DNA of 64,000 nucleotides, from positions 3,160,501 to 3,224,500 of the forward strand of contig NZ_CP082362.1 of the NCBI RefSeq assembly GCF_020740535.1, in the 5' to 3' direction. The stretch's first letter is position 1. Each line of letters begins with the position of its first letter. This DNA is from Streptomyces profundus. GTDB taxonomy: Bacteria; Actinomycetota; Actinomycetes; Streptomycetales; Streptomycetaceae. The notes beneath the pieces were generated by a model. It searched no databases. It was not told the origin of the DNA and saw only the letters and a list, made by a program, of their open reading frames with translations. The translations under genes were made by a program, and so were the position numbers. Positions 25,906 to 35,100 of the stretch are shown here, piece by piece.

Positions 25906-26330
25906 TCAGGGCGCCAGTACCAAGTTGACGACGCGTTCCGTGTCGTCAAGGCCGGGAAGCGCGAAGTCCGCGCCCGCCTCCGCGAGTTCAACCCGGGTGC
26001 TCCGACCGGTGGCCACGGCGACGGCAGGACGCCGACCTCGACAGCCGCCCTGACGTCCGCGGGCGTGTCCCCCAGACGCAACACCTCGCCTACCGTCGGG
26101 CTGCCCGCCCGCTTCAGCGCGATGCGCACCAGCTCGGGCCGCGTCTCGGCGTCCTCCCTTCGGCCATCCCGGCCACAGCGGCCAGCCGCTCCATACGCCA
26201 CGCGACCACCCGGGCGAACGCACGCCCGAGCAACTCCCAGCCCACACCCCGCATCTCCACCCAATGGTGGTCGATATCCCGGAGCACCGCCGTTCCATAC
26301 CCCCTCCCCCAGGGGTCACCCGGTCTGCTC
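25906..26330 (-). pseudogene. HAD-family hydrolase pseudogene with two frame changes
   Basis: HAD-like sequence is spread over three minus-strand frames. HHWVEMRGVGWELLGRAFAR ends near 26150. The next frame carries RPELVRIALKRAGSP and GEVLRLGDTPADVRAAVEVG to about 26025. The last carries AVAVATGRSTRVELAEAGAD and FALPGLDDTERVV to the stop. GDTPADV is the motif IV Asp region of phosphoglycolate-phosphatase-like enzymes. The N-terminal nucleophile domain is missing. Either two indels occurred in a relic, or the assembly has errors; the missing N-terminus favours a relic. Confidence 0.65.
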
Positions 26331-26390
26331 GATGACAGCCTCCGGCCCCCGACGTAGCGTTGAGATCCGACCTTTGGCGGGGGTGGCGCA

Positions 26391-27605
26391 ATGCATGAAG
26401 AGTCAAACATCGGTGATCGGATCGCGCGGCTCCGCGTCAGGCGTGGGCTGACGCAGGAGCAGTTGGCCGATCGGGCACGGCTTTCGATCGATGTGGTGCG
26501 GAAACTCGAACAGGGACGGCGGCAAACCGCACGGCTCGCAACCCTCAACGCGCTCGCTCACGCGTTGGACGTGGAAACCTCCGTGCTGGTGGGGCAGCCC
26601 AACACCTTCGAGGTGAAGGAGAGCGAGGATCCGCCGTCGGTACTCGCGCTCAGACTGGCCATCTCCCCCGTCAACGAACTCCTGGGCGAGGCCCACGATC
26701 CGGACCCGGAGGATCCCCCCACCCTGGAGCGGCTGCGGGAGTCGTTGCGGTCCACCGAGCGGATCCGGCGCGAGGGGCGCGTGGCGGACATCGGAGCCGT
26801 GCTCCCCAGCCTGATTCGCGATGCGCAAGCCGCCGTGCAGGTGACCGAGGGAGTGAGCAGGGCGGCGGCCTGGGCGGTGCTCGCCGAGGCTTACCAGGTG
26901 GGGGCCACCACGCTGGCGGCACTTGGAAAGGAGGACGCGGCGTTTACCGCTCTCGAACGTTCGATGCACGCCGCCAGGCAGTCGGATGACCCACATCTGG
27001 AAACCGTGGGATTCTCGACGCTTTCCTGGATTCTGACGAAACAGGGGCGGCTCGCGGATGCGGAGCATGTCGCCCTGGCGCAGGCCACAAAGATCGAACC
27101 CGGCTTTCGGTCTCGCCCGCTCGACCTCTCCCTCTGGGGAATTCTCCTGCTGCGAGCCGCCACCGCGGCCGTGCGCCAGGACAAAGAGGCCGAGGTGGAC
27201 GAGCTGTTGAGCTTGGCCGGCGCGGCGGCCACCCGGGTGGGGCAGGACAAGGTCGTCTATGCGACCCCCTTCGGAATCACCAACTTCGGCGTCGCTCGCG
27301 TCAACTTCATGGTCGAAATGGAGAAAAGTCGGGAGGCCCTTCGAGCGGCACACGAGGTGCGCGACGTGGGAACCCTGCCACCCACCTGGGCCGCGCGCTT
27401 TCATGTCGACAGGGCGATCGCACACGCCGACCTCAAGGACGACGGCGGAGCGGTGCAAGCGCTGCTGAACGCGGAACGGGAGGCGCCGGAATGGATGCGT
27501 TACCACGCCACGGCGCGGCGGGTGGCAGCCGAACTGCGGATCCGTGAACGCCGCCGGACTTCGCCCATCAGCGCACTCGCCGACCGCTTGGGCCTCGACG
27601 TCTAG
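26391..27605 (+). CDS. XRE-family HTH regulator with TPR-like C-domain
   Basis: The 404-residue protein has an N-terminal helix-turn-helix (residues ~8-62; IARLRVRRGLTQEQLADRA, VVRKLEQGRRQ). A long helical TPR-like domain follows, as in actinobacterial regulators that sense a peptide or small ligand. It stands alone, and the target is not evident. The ATG lies 61 nt beyond the HAD remnant, on the opposite strand. Confidence 0.85.
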   Translation: MHEESNIGDRIARLRVRRGLTQEQLADRARLSIDVVRKLEQGRRQTARLATLNALAHALDVETSVLVGQPNTFEVKESEDPPSVLALRLAISPVNELLGEAHDPDPEDPPTLERLRESLRSTERIRREGRVADIGAVLPSLIRDAQAAVQVTEGVSRAAAWAVLAEAYQVGATTLAALGKEDAAFTALERSMHAARQSDDPHLETVGFSTLSWILTKQGRLADAEHVALAQATKIEPGFRSRPLDLSLWGILLLRAATAAVRQDKEAEVDELLSLAGAAATRVGQDKVVYATPFGITNFGVARVNFMVEMEKSREALRAAHEVRDVGTLPPTWAARFHVDRAIAHADLKDDGGAVQALLNAEREAPEWMRYHATARRVAAELRIRERRRTSPISALADRLGLDV

Positions 27606-27746
27606 GGCGCCTCGTCCTACCTTCAGTACCTGGAAACGGCCGACAGCGGGGTACCCATCGAACCGGCCTGTGTCAGGGCCGAGTTGGACCGGTGGGCGGA
27701 CGGTGCGTACCGGCTCCGCGTCGACTGACCAAGCGGACGGCACCGG

Positions 27747-28298
27747 TCAAGATGCAGTCTTCAGATGGTGAAGCAGCAGCAGCCCGGCGACCGCGTTGGC
27801 CGAACGCACCTCGCCCCTGGCAATCAGCTCCGGAACATCCCGCAAAGGAACCCAGGCGCGTTTCTCGGATTCGAAGTCGTCCTGCGGGTGCCCAACGTGT
27901 TTCGCCCCATCGGCCCAGTAGACATGGTGCACCGCGTCGCTCAACCCGTTGGACGGCTCCACCGTCAACAGATGCCGCAACGGTCCACTCGGACGCCAGC
28001 CGGTCTCTTCCTCCATCTCCCTGGCAGCGGCAGCCTCGACGCTCTCGCCGTCCTCGACCACGCCGGCAGCGATCTCCCACCCCCAGGTGCCCGTGATGAA
28101 TCGATGCCGCCACAACAACAGCACCTCGTCGGCGTCGTTCACCGCCGTCGCCAACGCCACCGGCCGCTGCCGAATGACGTAGTGGTCCAGATGCCGCCCA
28201 CTCGGCAACTCCACATCGGCAAGGTTCACCCGCAGCCAGGGATTGCTATAGACGGGCTTCTCACTCAGGTTCTTCCACAACACAACGTGCCTCTCCAT
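27747..28298 (-). CDS. NUDIX hydrolase (ADP-ribose pyrophosphatase-like)
   Basis: The 183-residue protein carries the Nudix box as GVVEDGESVEAAAAREMEEE followed by TGW. Upstream strands resemble ADP-ribose pyrophosphatases (VALATAVNDADEVLLLWRHR). The ATG at MERHVVLWKN was chosen because upstream residues look non-native. It lies 34 nt downstream of the TTG-started regulator gene and is probably co-transcribed with it. Confidence 0.85.
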   Translation of the reverse strand: MERHVVLWKNLSEKPVYSNPWLRVNLADVELPSGRHLDHYVIRQRPVALATAVNDADEVLLLWRHRFITGTWGWEIAAGVVEDGESVEAAAAREMEEETGWRPSGPLRHLLTVEPSNGLSDAVHHVYWADGAKHVGHPQDDFESEKRAWVPLRDVPELIARGEVRSANAVAGLLLLHHLKTAS

Positions 28299-28332
28299 CA
28301 GATAGAACAGGACCCACCCCAGCGGCCTTCGG

Positions 28333-29667
28333 CTAGCCGAAGGGAACCAGGAGGGTCTCATCGATCAACTCGACCACACCGCGCGCGGCCCTGGCCTCGT
28401 GTTGGGACAGCGTATTGCGCACTGACACCAATCGCTCCCGTAGGCGTCGAGATTCCATGCCTCTGGCCGCATCCACCATTTCGAGGGCGGTCCTCGCCGC
28501 GCCCTCAACCTCACCAGCAGCCGACTGGGTACGAGCGAAGGTAGCCAATCGATGGACCCGGCCCCGAAAATGAGCCTGCGTGCGCACAGCCTCCAGCGCG
28601 TATTCCTGGGCAGGCACCGTGTCCCCGAGGCTCATGAGCGCTTCGGCGAAGTGCGCCTCAATGAGTCCAGGCTGAACGTAACCTGTCTCAGCGGGTTCTT
28701 CTGAAGGCCGGATCCTGCCGACCGTCATCTCCGATCGCCGCATACAGCGATGCGCCGCTGATTGATCTCCCATCCTGGCAAATGCTTTGGCTTGCATGGC
28801 ATAAAGGTCCGTAGCCAAGGCCGGAGAGATCCGCGCCCCCGCTGCCCGTAGACCCGCCTCCGCGAAAGCAACTGCCAACCGATAATCTCGCAAATACACG
28901 GCCTGATTCACCATGAGCACCATGACATAGGCCCCAAACTGGCGATCACCGGACGCCTTAGCAAGCCGCAATGCCTGGTGGAAGTATCTCTGCGCGTACC
29001 CCTGAGCGTCGGAGTCATAGGAACAGATGCCGGCCACCGCGACCAGTCCACCCACAGCGCGATGAAGCTCTCGCCCCATACGGTCAGAGTAAGTGCCACG
29101 AAGCAGTGGCATGACTTGACTAAAGAGAAACTGAGCAATTCGACTTCTGGTGGCAACACCACCCACTTTTCGGTACATTTGCTCGTAGTGAGTGCGAGCA
29201 GTGCGCAGCAGGGCAACATCACAGGAATCGACGCTCAGCGAACCCTTCCGCCCTACATCGAGGTCTTCGGGCGGGTTCTCCCACTCCCATACGGGAGCAA
29301 TAGCATCCGTCCCCTTCTTGACCGCGAAGGATTCCACTCGCCGCTGCTCATCTGCACGCCACAGCGCAGCTGCCCGATCGACAAAGGCGTTCAAAGACGG
29401 CTGGGATTTCGAACTGACATGCTGACCTGTCATTCCGATGTCATCCAGCGAGATGGTGCGCTGGAGCACACTCGAAAGAATTTCACAGATCACGTCCGGC
29501 ACCTGGCCACGCGGGCGTTGCCCCTTGAGCCAACGGATCACCGAAGTGTTGTCATAGCGAAGTTCCAGTCCACGCAGACTGCCCAGTCGATTGACGCGTG
29601 CCGCCAGACCGAGGTGCGAGATACCCGCTTCGTCCAACAGGGCATCGAGCAGCGTGTTCGGCTCCAA
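28333..29667 (-). CDS. Regulatory protein with TPR-like repeats, TTG start
   Basis: The 444-residue protein begins LEPNTLLDALLDEAGISHLG, an N-terminal helix-turn-helix-like region with SVIRWLKGQRPRG as the recognition part. A long TPR-like helical domain follows. A TTG start is preferred because AGGGGG lies six nt upstream and the longer open frame adds unrelated residues. GC content is visibly lower than neighbouring genes, which suggests relaxed constraint or transfer. Such proteins in Streptomyces are regulators near small development-associated operons; the specific role is unknown. Confidence 0.8.
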   Translation of the reverse strand: MEPNTLLDALLDEAGISHLGLAARVNRLGSLRGLELRYDNTSVIRWLKGQRPRGQVPDVICEILSSVLQRTISLDDIGMTGQHVSSKSQPSLNAFVDRAAALWRADEQRRVESFAVKKGTDAIAPVWEWENPPEDLDVGRKGSLSVDSCDVALLRTARTHYEQMYRKVGGVATRSRIAQFLFSQVMPLLRGTYSDRMGRELHRAVGGLVAVAGICSYDSDAQGYAQRYFHQALRLAKASGDRQFGAYVMVLMVNQAVYLRDYRLAVAFAEAGLRAAGARISPALATDLYAMQAKAFARMGDQSAAHRCMRRSEMTVGRIRPSEEPAETGYVQPGLIEAHFAEALMSLGDTVPAQEYALEAVRTQAHFRGRVHRLATFARTQSAAGEVEGAARTALEMVDAARGMESRRLRERLVSVRNTLSQHEARAARGVVELIDETLLVPFG

Positions 29668-29922
29668 GGAGAACCCCCTAACGGTCGAGGAGCCCCATCC
29701 TAGTGAACAGCCGATCACACACTGTGTGAATCCGAAGAGGCACCTGGGAGCTGACACATACTGCCGCCGCAGGGTAGGAGTCGCCAGGGTGGTCGCATCG
29801 ATCCACTGCACCCCTCGGAGCCATCTGATGCTCAACCAAGTCGCGCGCCGTCCTCAGGCGGTGTGCACCATGCGGAAGGTCAGCCCTCGTTTGGGCCACA
29901 TGCGTGCTGCGGGGGGCTCCTT

Positions 29923-30066
29923 GTGACCACGCCACAGGAGACCACCGCCACCTCCGAGATCGCTGATGCGCCCCCTCAGGAAAGCCCCGAAGACGTGGAG
30001 CACGACCAGCACGCGGAGTTGCTCGCTCGGCTTCGGGCGCGGAACGCGGCGAGCGAGGTCAACTAA
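29923..30066 (+). CDS. Small acidic hypothetical protein, 47 aa
   Basis: The GTG start gives a peptide starting VTTPQETTATSEIADAP and ending ELLARLRARNAASEVN. It is Glu/Asp/Ala rich. No family was recognised. It precedes the next small gene by 22 nt and may be the first gene of a small operon. Confidence 0.5.
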   Translation: MTTPQETTATSEIADAPPQESPEDVEHDQHAELLARLRARNAASEVN

Positions 30067-30088
30067 GCATCAAAAGCGGGGGGTTGCC

Positions 30089-30319
30089 GTGACGTTGCGC
30101 GGTTGCGACTCGCCGGGCCTCACGCTCGTGCTGGACGACGGCGAAGCCACCTTGTTCGTCATGGCGTGCGTGGCCTGCGGGTTCTTCGGGCCGAAGGGGC
30201 AGGACGTGGAGGACGGGGCGGAGTGGGCCGTTCAACACCTGGCCCTGCATCCGGATCACCTCGCCTATCGCGAACACATCACGCGGGCCTACCGGTTCGA
30301 GGCTGGTGCGGCGTCGTGA
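30089..30319 (+). CDS. Small hypothetical protein with CxxC, 76 aa
   Basis: A GTG start follows a G-rich site. The protein contains MACVACGFFGPKG, a CxxC that could bind metal, and AEWAVQHLALHPDHLAYREH. It is related in layout to the next protein (C..C, then AxQHxxxxPxH). Its stop overlaps the next start (GTGA). Confidence 0.6.
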   Translation: MTLRGCDSPGLTLVLDDGEATLFVMACVACGFFGPKGQDVEDGAEWAVQHLALHPDHLAYREHITRAYRFEAGAAS

Positions 30320-30687
30320 CCGGCAGTCCGATCATCAGGGGTGCGGACTGGGTGCTCACCGACGAGCACGGGCCCGGGGCGCCGGATGGCATCTACGGCG
30401 TGGAGTGCATGACGTGCACCGCCCGTTCGCCGCTGTTCGACGACGACGCGCATCCCGTCGCCGTTTGGGCGATCCAACACACGGCCCAGGAGCCGGGGCA
30501 CGAGTTGTTTCTCGCGCGAGCCGAGAAGCACTGGCGGGTGGTCCGCCGTCGGCACGAGGACGAGAGCCCGGGGCCGGCGCCGCAGAAGCCGGTGGTCGCG
30601 TTCCTGGACCGGGCCTTCGGACCCGCCTTCGTCGGGCTGATGTGCCTGTGCACCGCCCTGACCGGCTATCTCATCGCCCTCAACTGA
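30316..30687 (+). CDS. DUF7848-like small protein with C-terminal membrane segment
   Basis: The 123-residue protein has YGVECMTCTARSPLFDDD and VAVWAIQHTAQEPGHELF, typical of a Streptomyces family I recall as DUF7848. A C-terminal hydrophobic segment (FVGLMCLCTALTGYLIAL) should anchor it in the membrane. The function is unknown. It is co-transcribed with the preceding CxxC protein and probably the following NUDIX-like genes. Confidence 0.65.
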   Translation: MTGSPIIRGADWVLTDEHGPGAPDGIYGVECMTCTARSPLFDDDAHPVAVWAIQHTAQEPGHELFLARAEKHWRVVRRRHEDESPGPAPQKPVVAFLDRAFGPAFVGLMCLCTALTGYLIALN

Positions 30688-30707
30688 CCACCAGGGAACA
30701 CCACTTC

Positions 30708-31124
30708 GTGAACACCACCTTTATGGTGCTGGCCACCACCCGGGACGGCCACCTCCTCATGGTCCAAGGACCTGACGGCTGGACGCTGCCCAACGGCACG
30801 GTCCCGCCCGGCAGATGTCCCGTCCTCACCGCCCGGCAGACGTTGATGGACACCACCGGCTACGACCGAGGCGTCACCGACGCCTACGCGATCAGCGTCA
30901 CCCACGCCGACCCGGTGTCCCTCACCTATGTGCTCGACGGCGGACACACCCCCACCGTCCCCGCCGGCGCGCACAAGCACCTCCCCGCCAACGCCGGCTG
31001 GCTCCCGCTACGCGAGCTGCATGAACCACCCCCGATCGTCCGATACGCCCTCACCGCCGCCGCGCAGCGGCGCCGCGTGCCCGTCCTCGTCAACGGCGAA
31101 CGCCCCGACGCCTCCTACACCTGA
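30708..31124 (+). CDS. NUDIX-like protein, first of a tandem pair
   Basis: The 138-residue protein begins VNTTFMVLATTRDGHLLMVQ and keeps the strand-loop layout of NUDIX proteins (GWTLPNGTVPPGRCPVLTAR). The catalytic REx2EE signature of the Nudix box is absent, so hydrolase activity is doubtful. It may be a binding domain. It is paired with a shorter relative 22 nt downstream. Confidence 0.65.
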   Translation: MNTTFMVLATTRDGHLLMVQGPDGWTLPNGTVPPGRCPVLTARQTLMDTTGYDRGVTDAYAISVTHADPVSLTYVLDGGHTPTVPAGAHKHLPANAGWLPLRELHEPPPIVRYALTAAAQRRRVPVLVNGERPDASYT

Positions 31125-31146
31125 ACGACAACAGAAAGAACCGAAC

Positions 31147-31518
31147 ATGTCCCAGCAGGTCATCGTCCTCGTCATCACCCGCAACGGATACGTCCTCCTC
31201 CACCGCGACCAACTGCCGCAGGCAACCGTCCCCAACCACGGCAACCTCGCCCTCACAGGCAGGCTCACCCTCGCCCGCCAGACCGGACACCTCGCCGACA
31301 TCACCCGCGCCTGGACCGTCCGCTCCATCGGCCCGGACAACGACGGCGAACTCTGGGTGCTCGACGGCGGCGTCCACGACACCGTCCCCGACGCCACCGA
31401 GGACACCCACCCCCACGCCCGCTGGGCCCCCATCACCACCCTCACCGAGAACCAGGCCATCCAGGAAGCCCTGGAAGCCGCCGACGCCGGGATCAGCGTC
31501 CAGTTGCCCGCTACCTGA
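31147..31518 (+). CDS. NUDIX-like protein, second of a tandem pair
   Basis: The 123-residue protein starts MSQQVIVLVITRNGYVLLHR and matches the preceding one in layout (LALTGRLTLARQTGH, ELWVLDGG). It too lacks the acidic Nudix-box core. It ends eight nt inside the convergent PH-domain gene. Confidence 0.62.
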   Translation: MSQQVIVLVITRNGYVLLHRDQLPQATVPNHGNLALTGRLTLARQTGHLADITRAWTVRSIGPDNDGELWVLDGGVHDTVPDATEDTHPHARWAPITTLTENQAIQEALEAADAGISVQLPAT

Positions 31519-32101
31519 GCCGGTCGGCCCGGCGGCGGGGTGGTGGCGGGGGTTGGGGGACGCCGCCGGCCCGGAGCCAGGCGGCGCGCAGCGCACCGTG
31601 CAGGCGGGCCAGTTCGCGTGGGGCGTGCGGTGGCGCCTGGTGGAAGACCTGGCCGTAGCGGCCCCGGTCGCCGGGGCCGAACTCGGGGGCCCGGTGGAGC
31701 CCCATCGCGCCATGGACGAACGACGGCACCCAGCGGGCCGTGTCGTCGCGCATGCGCAACGCGATCCGCCATCGGCCGCCCGGCTGGGTGCTACCGGTGC
31801 GCTGCGCGAGTTCCACCTCGACGACATCCGCCCAGCGCACCCGCCGGTTCCTGACCGAACCGACCAGCACCGCGCCCTCGTCGGTCAGCACCATCCGCCG
31901 CGACGCGATCCGCAGACAGGCCACGGTCAGCACCGTCCACAGCGCGTACTCGGTCGCGCTCACCGACGTCTCGGGCGCGAAGGGGCCCCGATCCCGGGTG
32001 GACGCCCAGGCGTTCAGGCCGCCACAGACGATCGCCGTCACCGCCGACAGCAGCCACCCGGCGAACCGCCAGCGATGCCGCAACACCCGTCGTCCAGCCA
32101 T
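31511..32101 (-). CDS. Membrane protein with bacterial PH-like domain
   Basis: The 196-residue protein has two N-terminal membrane segments (residues ~10-25 and ~45-65), then a PH-like domain with RRMVLTDEGAVLVGSVRNRR and WADVVEVEL, and an Arg/Pro-rich tail. Start choice is uncertain; GTG codons a few residues upstream are possible. It follows the response-regulator gene within 26 nt, so they likely share a transcript. Confidence 0.7.
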   Translation of the reverse strand: MAGRRVLRHRWRFAGWLLSAVTAIVCGGLNAWASTRDRGPFAPETSVSATEYALWTVLTVACLRIASRRMVLTDEGAVLVGSVRNRRVRWADVVEVELAQRTGSTQPGGRWRIALRMRDDTARWVPSFVHGAMGLHRAPEFGPGDRGRYGQVFHQAPPHAPRELARLHGALRAAWLRAGGVPQPPPPPRRRADRLR

Positions 32102-32127
32102 CTCCCCCGCCACCGTTGGCACCCCGG

Positions 32128-32796
32128 TCAGGCGTGGGGGTCGAGGTCGGCGTCGCGGGCGAGGAGGGCGGCCTGGACGCGGTTGTCGCATTCCAGCTTG
32201 GTCAGGATGCGGCTGACATAGGTCTTCACCGTGGCCTCGCTGACATGGATGCGCTGGCCGGCGTCGGCGTTGGAGAGGCCCTCGCCCAGGAGGGCGAGCA
32301 CCTCCAACTCGCGGGCGCTCAGCGCCTGGAGGCGGCGGCGCGCCGCGTCCCTGCGGGCGCCGGCGGCGCCGCCGGGGCCGGTGGCCAGGGAGTCGACGAC
32401 ATGCCGCGTGACGCCGGGGGAGAGGAACGCGTCGCCGGCGGCGGCGGCGCGCACGGCGCGGATGAGTTCGCCGGGGGCCGCGTCCTTGAGGAGGAAACCG
32501 GCGCCGCCCTCGCCCAGCGCGCGCAGTACGTTGTCGCGCTCGCCGAAGGTGGTGAGGATCAGGGTGCGCACGGTCGGCGCGATCCGGCGCAGTTCGGCCA
32601 GCGCGGCGAGGCCGTCGAGCAGCGGCATCCGGATGTCGAGCAGGGCCACGTCCACAGCGTGTAGGCGGACGAGTTCGACCGCCTCGCGGCCGTTCCCGGC
32701 CTCGGCGACGACGTCGATGTCGTCGGCGGAGGTGAGGATCATCCTGATGCCCGCCCTGATGAGCGGCTCGTCGTCCGCGACGATGACCCTGATCAC
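32128..32796 (-). CDS. NarL/LuxR-type response regulator
   Basis: The 222-residue protein has a receiver domain (VIVADDEPLIRAG, phosphorylated Asp in VALLDIRMP, Lys in FLLKDAAPGE) and a LuxR-type HTH (LSARELEVLALLGEGLSNAD). The GTG start with GGGGGAG six nt upstream is preferred over an in-frame start 25 codons earlier. It is divergent from the histidine kinase gene, a common layout of DesK/NarL-type pairs. Confidence 0.92.
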   Translation of the reverse strand: MIRVIVADDEPLIRAGIRMILTSADDIDVVAEAGNGREAVELVRLHAVDVALLDIRMPLLDGLAALAELRRIAPTVRTLILTTFGERDNVLRALGEGGAGFLLKDAAPGELIRAVRAAAAGDAFLSPGVTRHVVDSLATGPGGAAGARRDAARRRLQALSARELEVLALLGEGLSNADAGQRIHVSEATVKTYVSRILTKLECDNRVQAALLARDADLDPHA

Positions 32797-32965
32797 GGCG
32801 CTCTCCCCCGGCTCTGGCGGCGGTGCTCGGCGCGTCGGCCGGCGCGTCCCGGTGGGGACGGCGCGGTTCACGATACGCGAGGCGAAGGTGCCGTCATCCG
32901 TTGGTCGTTGCCGACGTAGCCGATCGGCTGCCGTGCCGCGCGGCGTCGGGCTCTACGGTGAGGGC

Positions 32966-34666
32966 GTGCAGCGAAGGACATGGGCCGAAGGCGCCTGGCA
33001 ACGCCTGTTGGCGAAGGGGGTCGGCGCCTGGTCGGGGCGGCGGACGGCCGGCGAGGTCGTGCTGGCGGCGATCAACGCGCTGGTGGCGGGAGTCGGCCTC
33101 ACCCGGTACGGGGTGGCGGCGATGGTGGTCGGGGCGGTGGTGGCGGCCGTGCTCTCCCTGCTGCGGCGGTTCGTCCCCGGCGGGGTGCTGGTGGTCGCCG
33201 GCGCGCTCACCGGGGCGTTCGGCGTCTTCTGGCTCATGCTGGTGCTGGCGGGCTGGTCGGCGGGGCGGCGGATCGTCGAACCCAGGCGGGTGGTCGGGGC
33301 GTTCGCCGCCTCCTGTGGTCTGCACAGCGCGCTGACGGCGGTCGGCGAGCCCCGGATGGCCCTGGAGCCTCGAGCGCTCCTCTTCGTCGTGCTGGCGTAC
33401 CTGACCACCACCGTGCTGCCGGGTGTGGTCAACCGCTACCGGGGCCAACGCCGGACGCTGCTGCGCGCGTTGCACGAGCACAACGCCCAGCTGCTGCGGG
33501 AGCGTGAACTGATCGCGGCGCACGCCAGGTTGCGGGAGCGGCAGCGGATCGCGCAGGACATGCACGACAGCCTCGGCCATCAGCTGGCGCTGATCTCGCT
33601 GCGCACCGGCGCGCTGGAGGTCGATCCGTCCCTGACGGTCGGGCAGCGCGAGAAGGTGGTGGTGCTGCGGGAGGCGTCGGCCACGGCGCTGCGGGAACTG
33701 CGGGACGCCGTGGGGGTGTTGCACGAGGGGGAGCCGGACGGCGGTGCCTCGGAGGGCCGGGGCACCGGCGGGATCGAGGAGCTGGTGGCGGCGGCGCGGC
33801 AGGCGGGGGCTGAGGTGGCGCTGCGGCGGGCGGGCGAGGAGCGTCCGCTCGCCCCGGCCGGGGAGCAGGCCGCCTACCGGGTCGCCCAGGAGGCGTTGAC
33901 CAACGCGCTCAAGCACGCTCCTGGGGCTCCCGTCACCGTGGAACTGCGGTACGAGCCGGACGCGTTGGTGGTCGAGATCGCCAACGGGCCGCTGGTCGAA
34001 GGGGCTTCGGGCGCGGATGTGGTGAGCGGCGGCCAGGGGTTGACCGGTATCGGGGAACGGGCGCGGCTGGTCGGCGGCATGGTGCACGCCGGGCCGACGG
34101 CCGATGGCGGCTTCCGGATCGCCGGGCTGCTCCCCTACGGGCCGCCGAACCGGCCCGCGCCGGACGCGGGCGCGCCTTTCGTCGAGGCGGTGGACGACTT
34201 TCGGCGACAGCGGCCCGCTGGGGCGGTGGGCGACGGTGGAGCGGTCATCGACTGGGCCGGATCGCCGCATCGGCAGGGGGAGTTCGACAGAGCCATGGGA
34301 CAGGGACTGAGACGCGGAAGGCGGGCCTGCGCCATCGGATGCGGAGCCCTCCTGCTGGGAGTGGTGGGCATCGGGGTGCTGGCGTACTGGGGGATTCGGG
34401 AGGCCACCAAGACGATGATCGACCCGGAGGTCTACGAGGCCGCCCGGATCGGTGAGAACGAGGCGGCGCTGCGGGAGCGGCTGCCGGACAGTTCGTTCAT
34501 GCTCACCGACCTGGAGGACGACGGCCCGCCGAAGCCGGCGGGCGCCGACTGTCTGGTGCTGCTGTCGAGCGACCAACCCGAGGACAGCGACGAGGCGTTC
34601 GTCTTCCGGTTCTGCTTCAAGGACGGCGAGCTGGTGGAGAAGCGGTCCTATGCGGTGGGGTGGTAG
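32966..34666 (+). CDS. Sensor histidine kinase fused to a C-terminal membrane-anchored domain
   Basis: The 566-residue protein has about five N-terminal membrane segments, a HisKA_3 domain (ERQRIAQDMHDSLGHQ, phosphorylated His near residue 198) and an ATPase domain (EALTNALKHA, GQGLTGIGERARL). After the kinase ends near residue 400 the frame continues without stop. It passes through a linker into GCGALLLGVVGIGVLAYWGI, a membrane segment, and a ~90-residue outside domain. An internal ATG with AGGGGGAG upstream at about 34294 suggests the second part was a separate gene. It is either a natural fusion or a stop-loss event. Confidence 0.85.
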   Translation: MQRRTWAEGAWQRLLAKGVGAWSGRRTAGEVVLAAINALVAGVGLTRYGVAAMVVGAVVAAVLSLLRRFVPGGVLVVAGALTGAFGVFWLMLVLAGWSAGRRIVEPRRVVGAFAASCGLHSALTAVGEPRMALEPRALLFVVLAYLTTTVLPGVVNRYRGQRRTLLRALHEHNAQLLRERELIAAHARLRERQRIAQDMHDSLGHQLALISLRTGALEVDPSLTVGQREKVVVLREASATALRELRDAVGVLHEGEPDGGASEGRGTGGIEELVAAARQAGAEVALRRAGEERPLAPAGEQAAYRVAQEALTNALKHAPGAPVTVELRYEPDALVVEIANGPLVEGASGADVVSGGQGLTGIGERARLVGGMVHAGPTADGGFRIAGLLPYGPPNRPAPDAGAPFVEAVDDFRRQRPAGAVGDGGAVIDWAGSPHRQGEFDRAMGQGLRRGRRACAIGCGALLLGVVGIGVLAYWGIREATKTMIDPEVYEAARIGENEAALRERLPDSSFMLTDLEDDGPPKPAGADCLVLLSSDQPEDSDEAFVFRFCFKDGELVEKRSYAVGW

Positions 34667-35100
34667 GGGTGGCCGCCGAGGTGCCCGATCAGGGGACGAC
34701 CACCGGCCGCGAGAGCGGGTGGGACGATCCCTACCTGCCGTGGTGGGCCGGGTTGGGGCCGGTCGGGGCCGCCGTGCTGGTCGTCCTCGGGGCGGGCTTC
34801 GCGCTCTGGGCGCACTTCGAATTGCCCGGCCCGGGGGGTGACCGGGTGACGGGCTACTACCAGGGCGGCCAGGTCGTCGCCGTCGGCCTGGTCGTCGGGG
34901 GCGGCTGGCTGGTGGGGCGGCTGCGCGCGAAGGGCAGGCCGGACGGCGGGGCGTCGGCGTCGGCCGGGCGGTCAGGGGTCGCGGAGCAGGGCGCGGACGA
35001 GGCGGCCGAAGAGCAGCCGGCCGGCCCAGGCGGTGGGGGCGTCGAGCAGGCGTCGCGGCATCCCTCGGACGCGCGCCTCCTCCCGCCAGACGACAGCTGA
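34660..35100 (+). CDS. Small membrane protein of unknown function
   Basis: The 146-residue protein has two membrane segments (GPVGAAVLVVLGAGFALWAH, GGQVVAVGLVVGGGWLVGRL) and a Glu/Gly/Ala-rich C-terminus. The GTG start overlaps the kinase-fusion stop; a second GTG three codons later is possible. Its last 129 nt are antisense to the SRPBCC gene, so the C-terminal tail is doubtful. Confidence 0.6.
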   Translation: MVGVAAEVPDQGTTTGRESGWDDPYLPWWAGLGPVGAAVLVVLGAGFALWAHFELPGPGGDRVTGYYQGGQVVAVGLVVGGGWLVGRLRAKGRPDGGASASAGRSGVAEQGADEAAEEQPAGPGGGGVEQASRHPSDARLLPPDDS

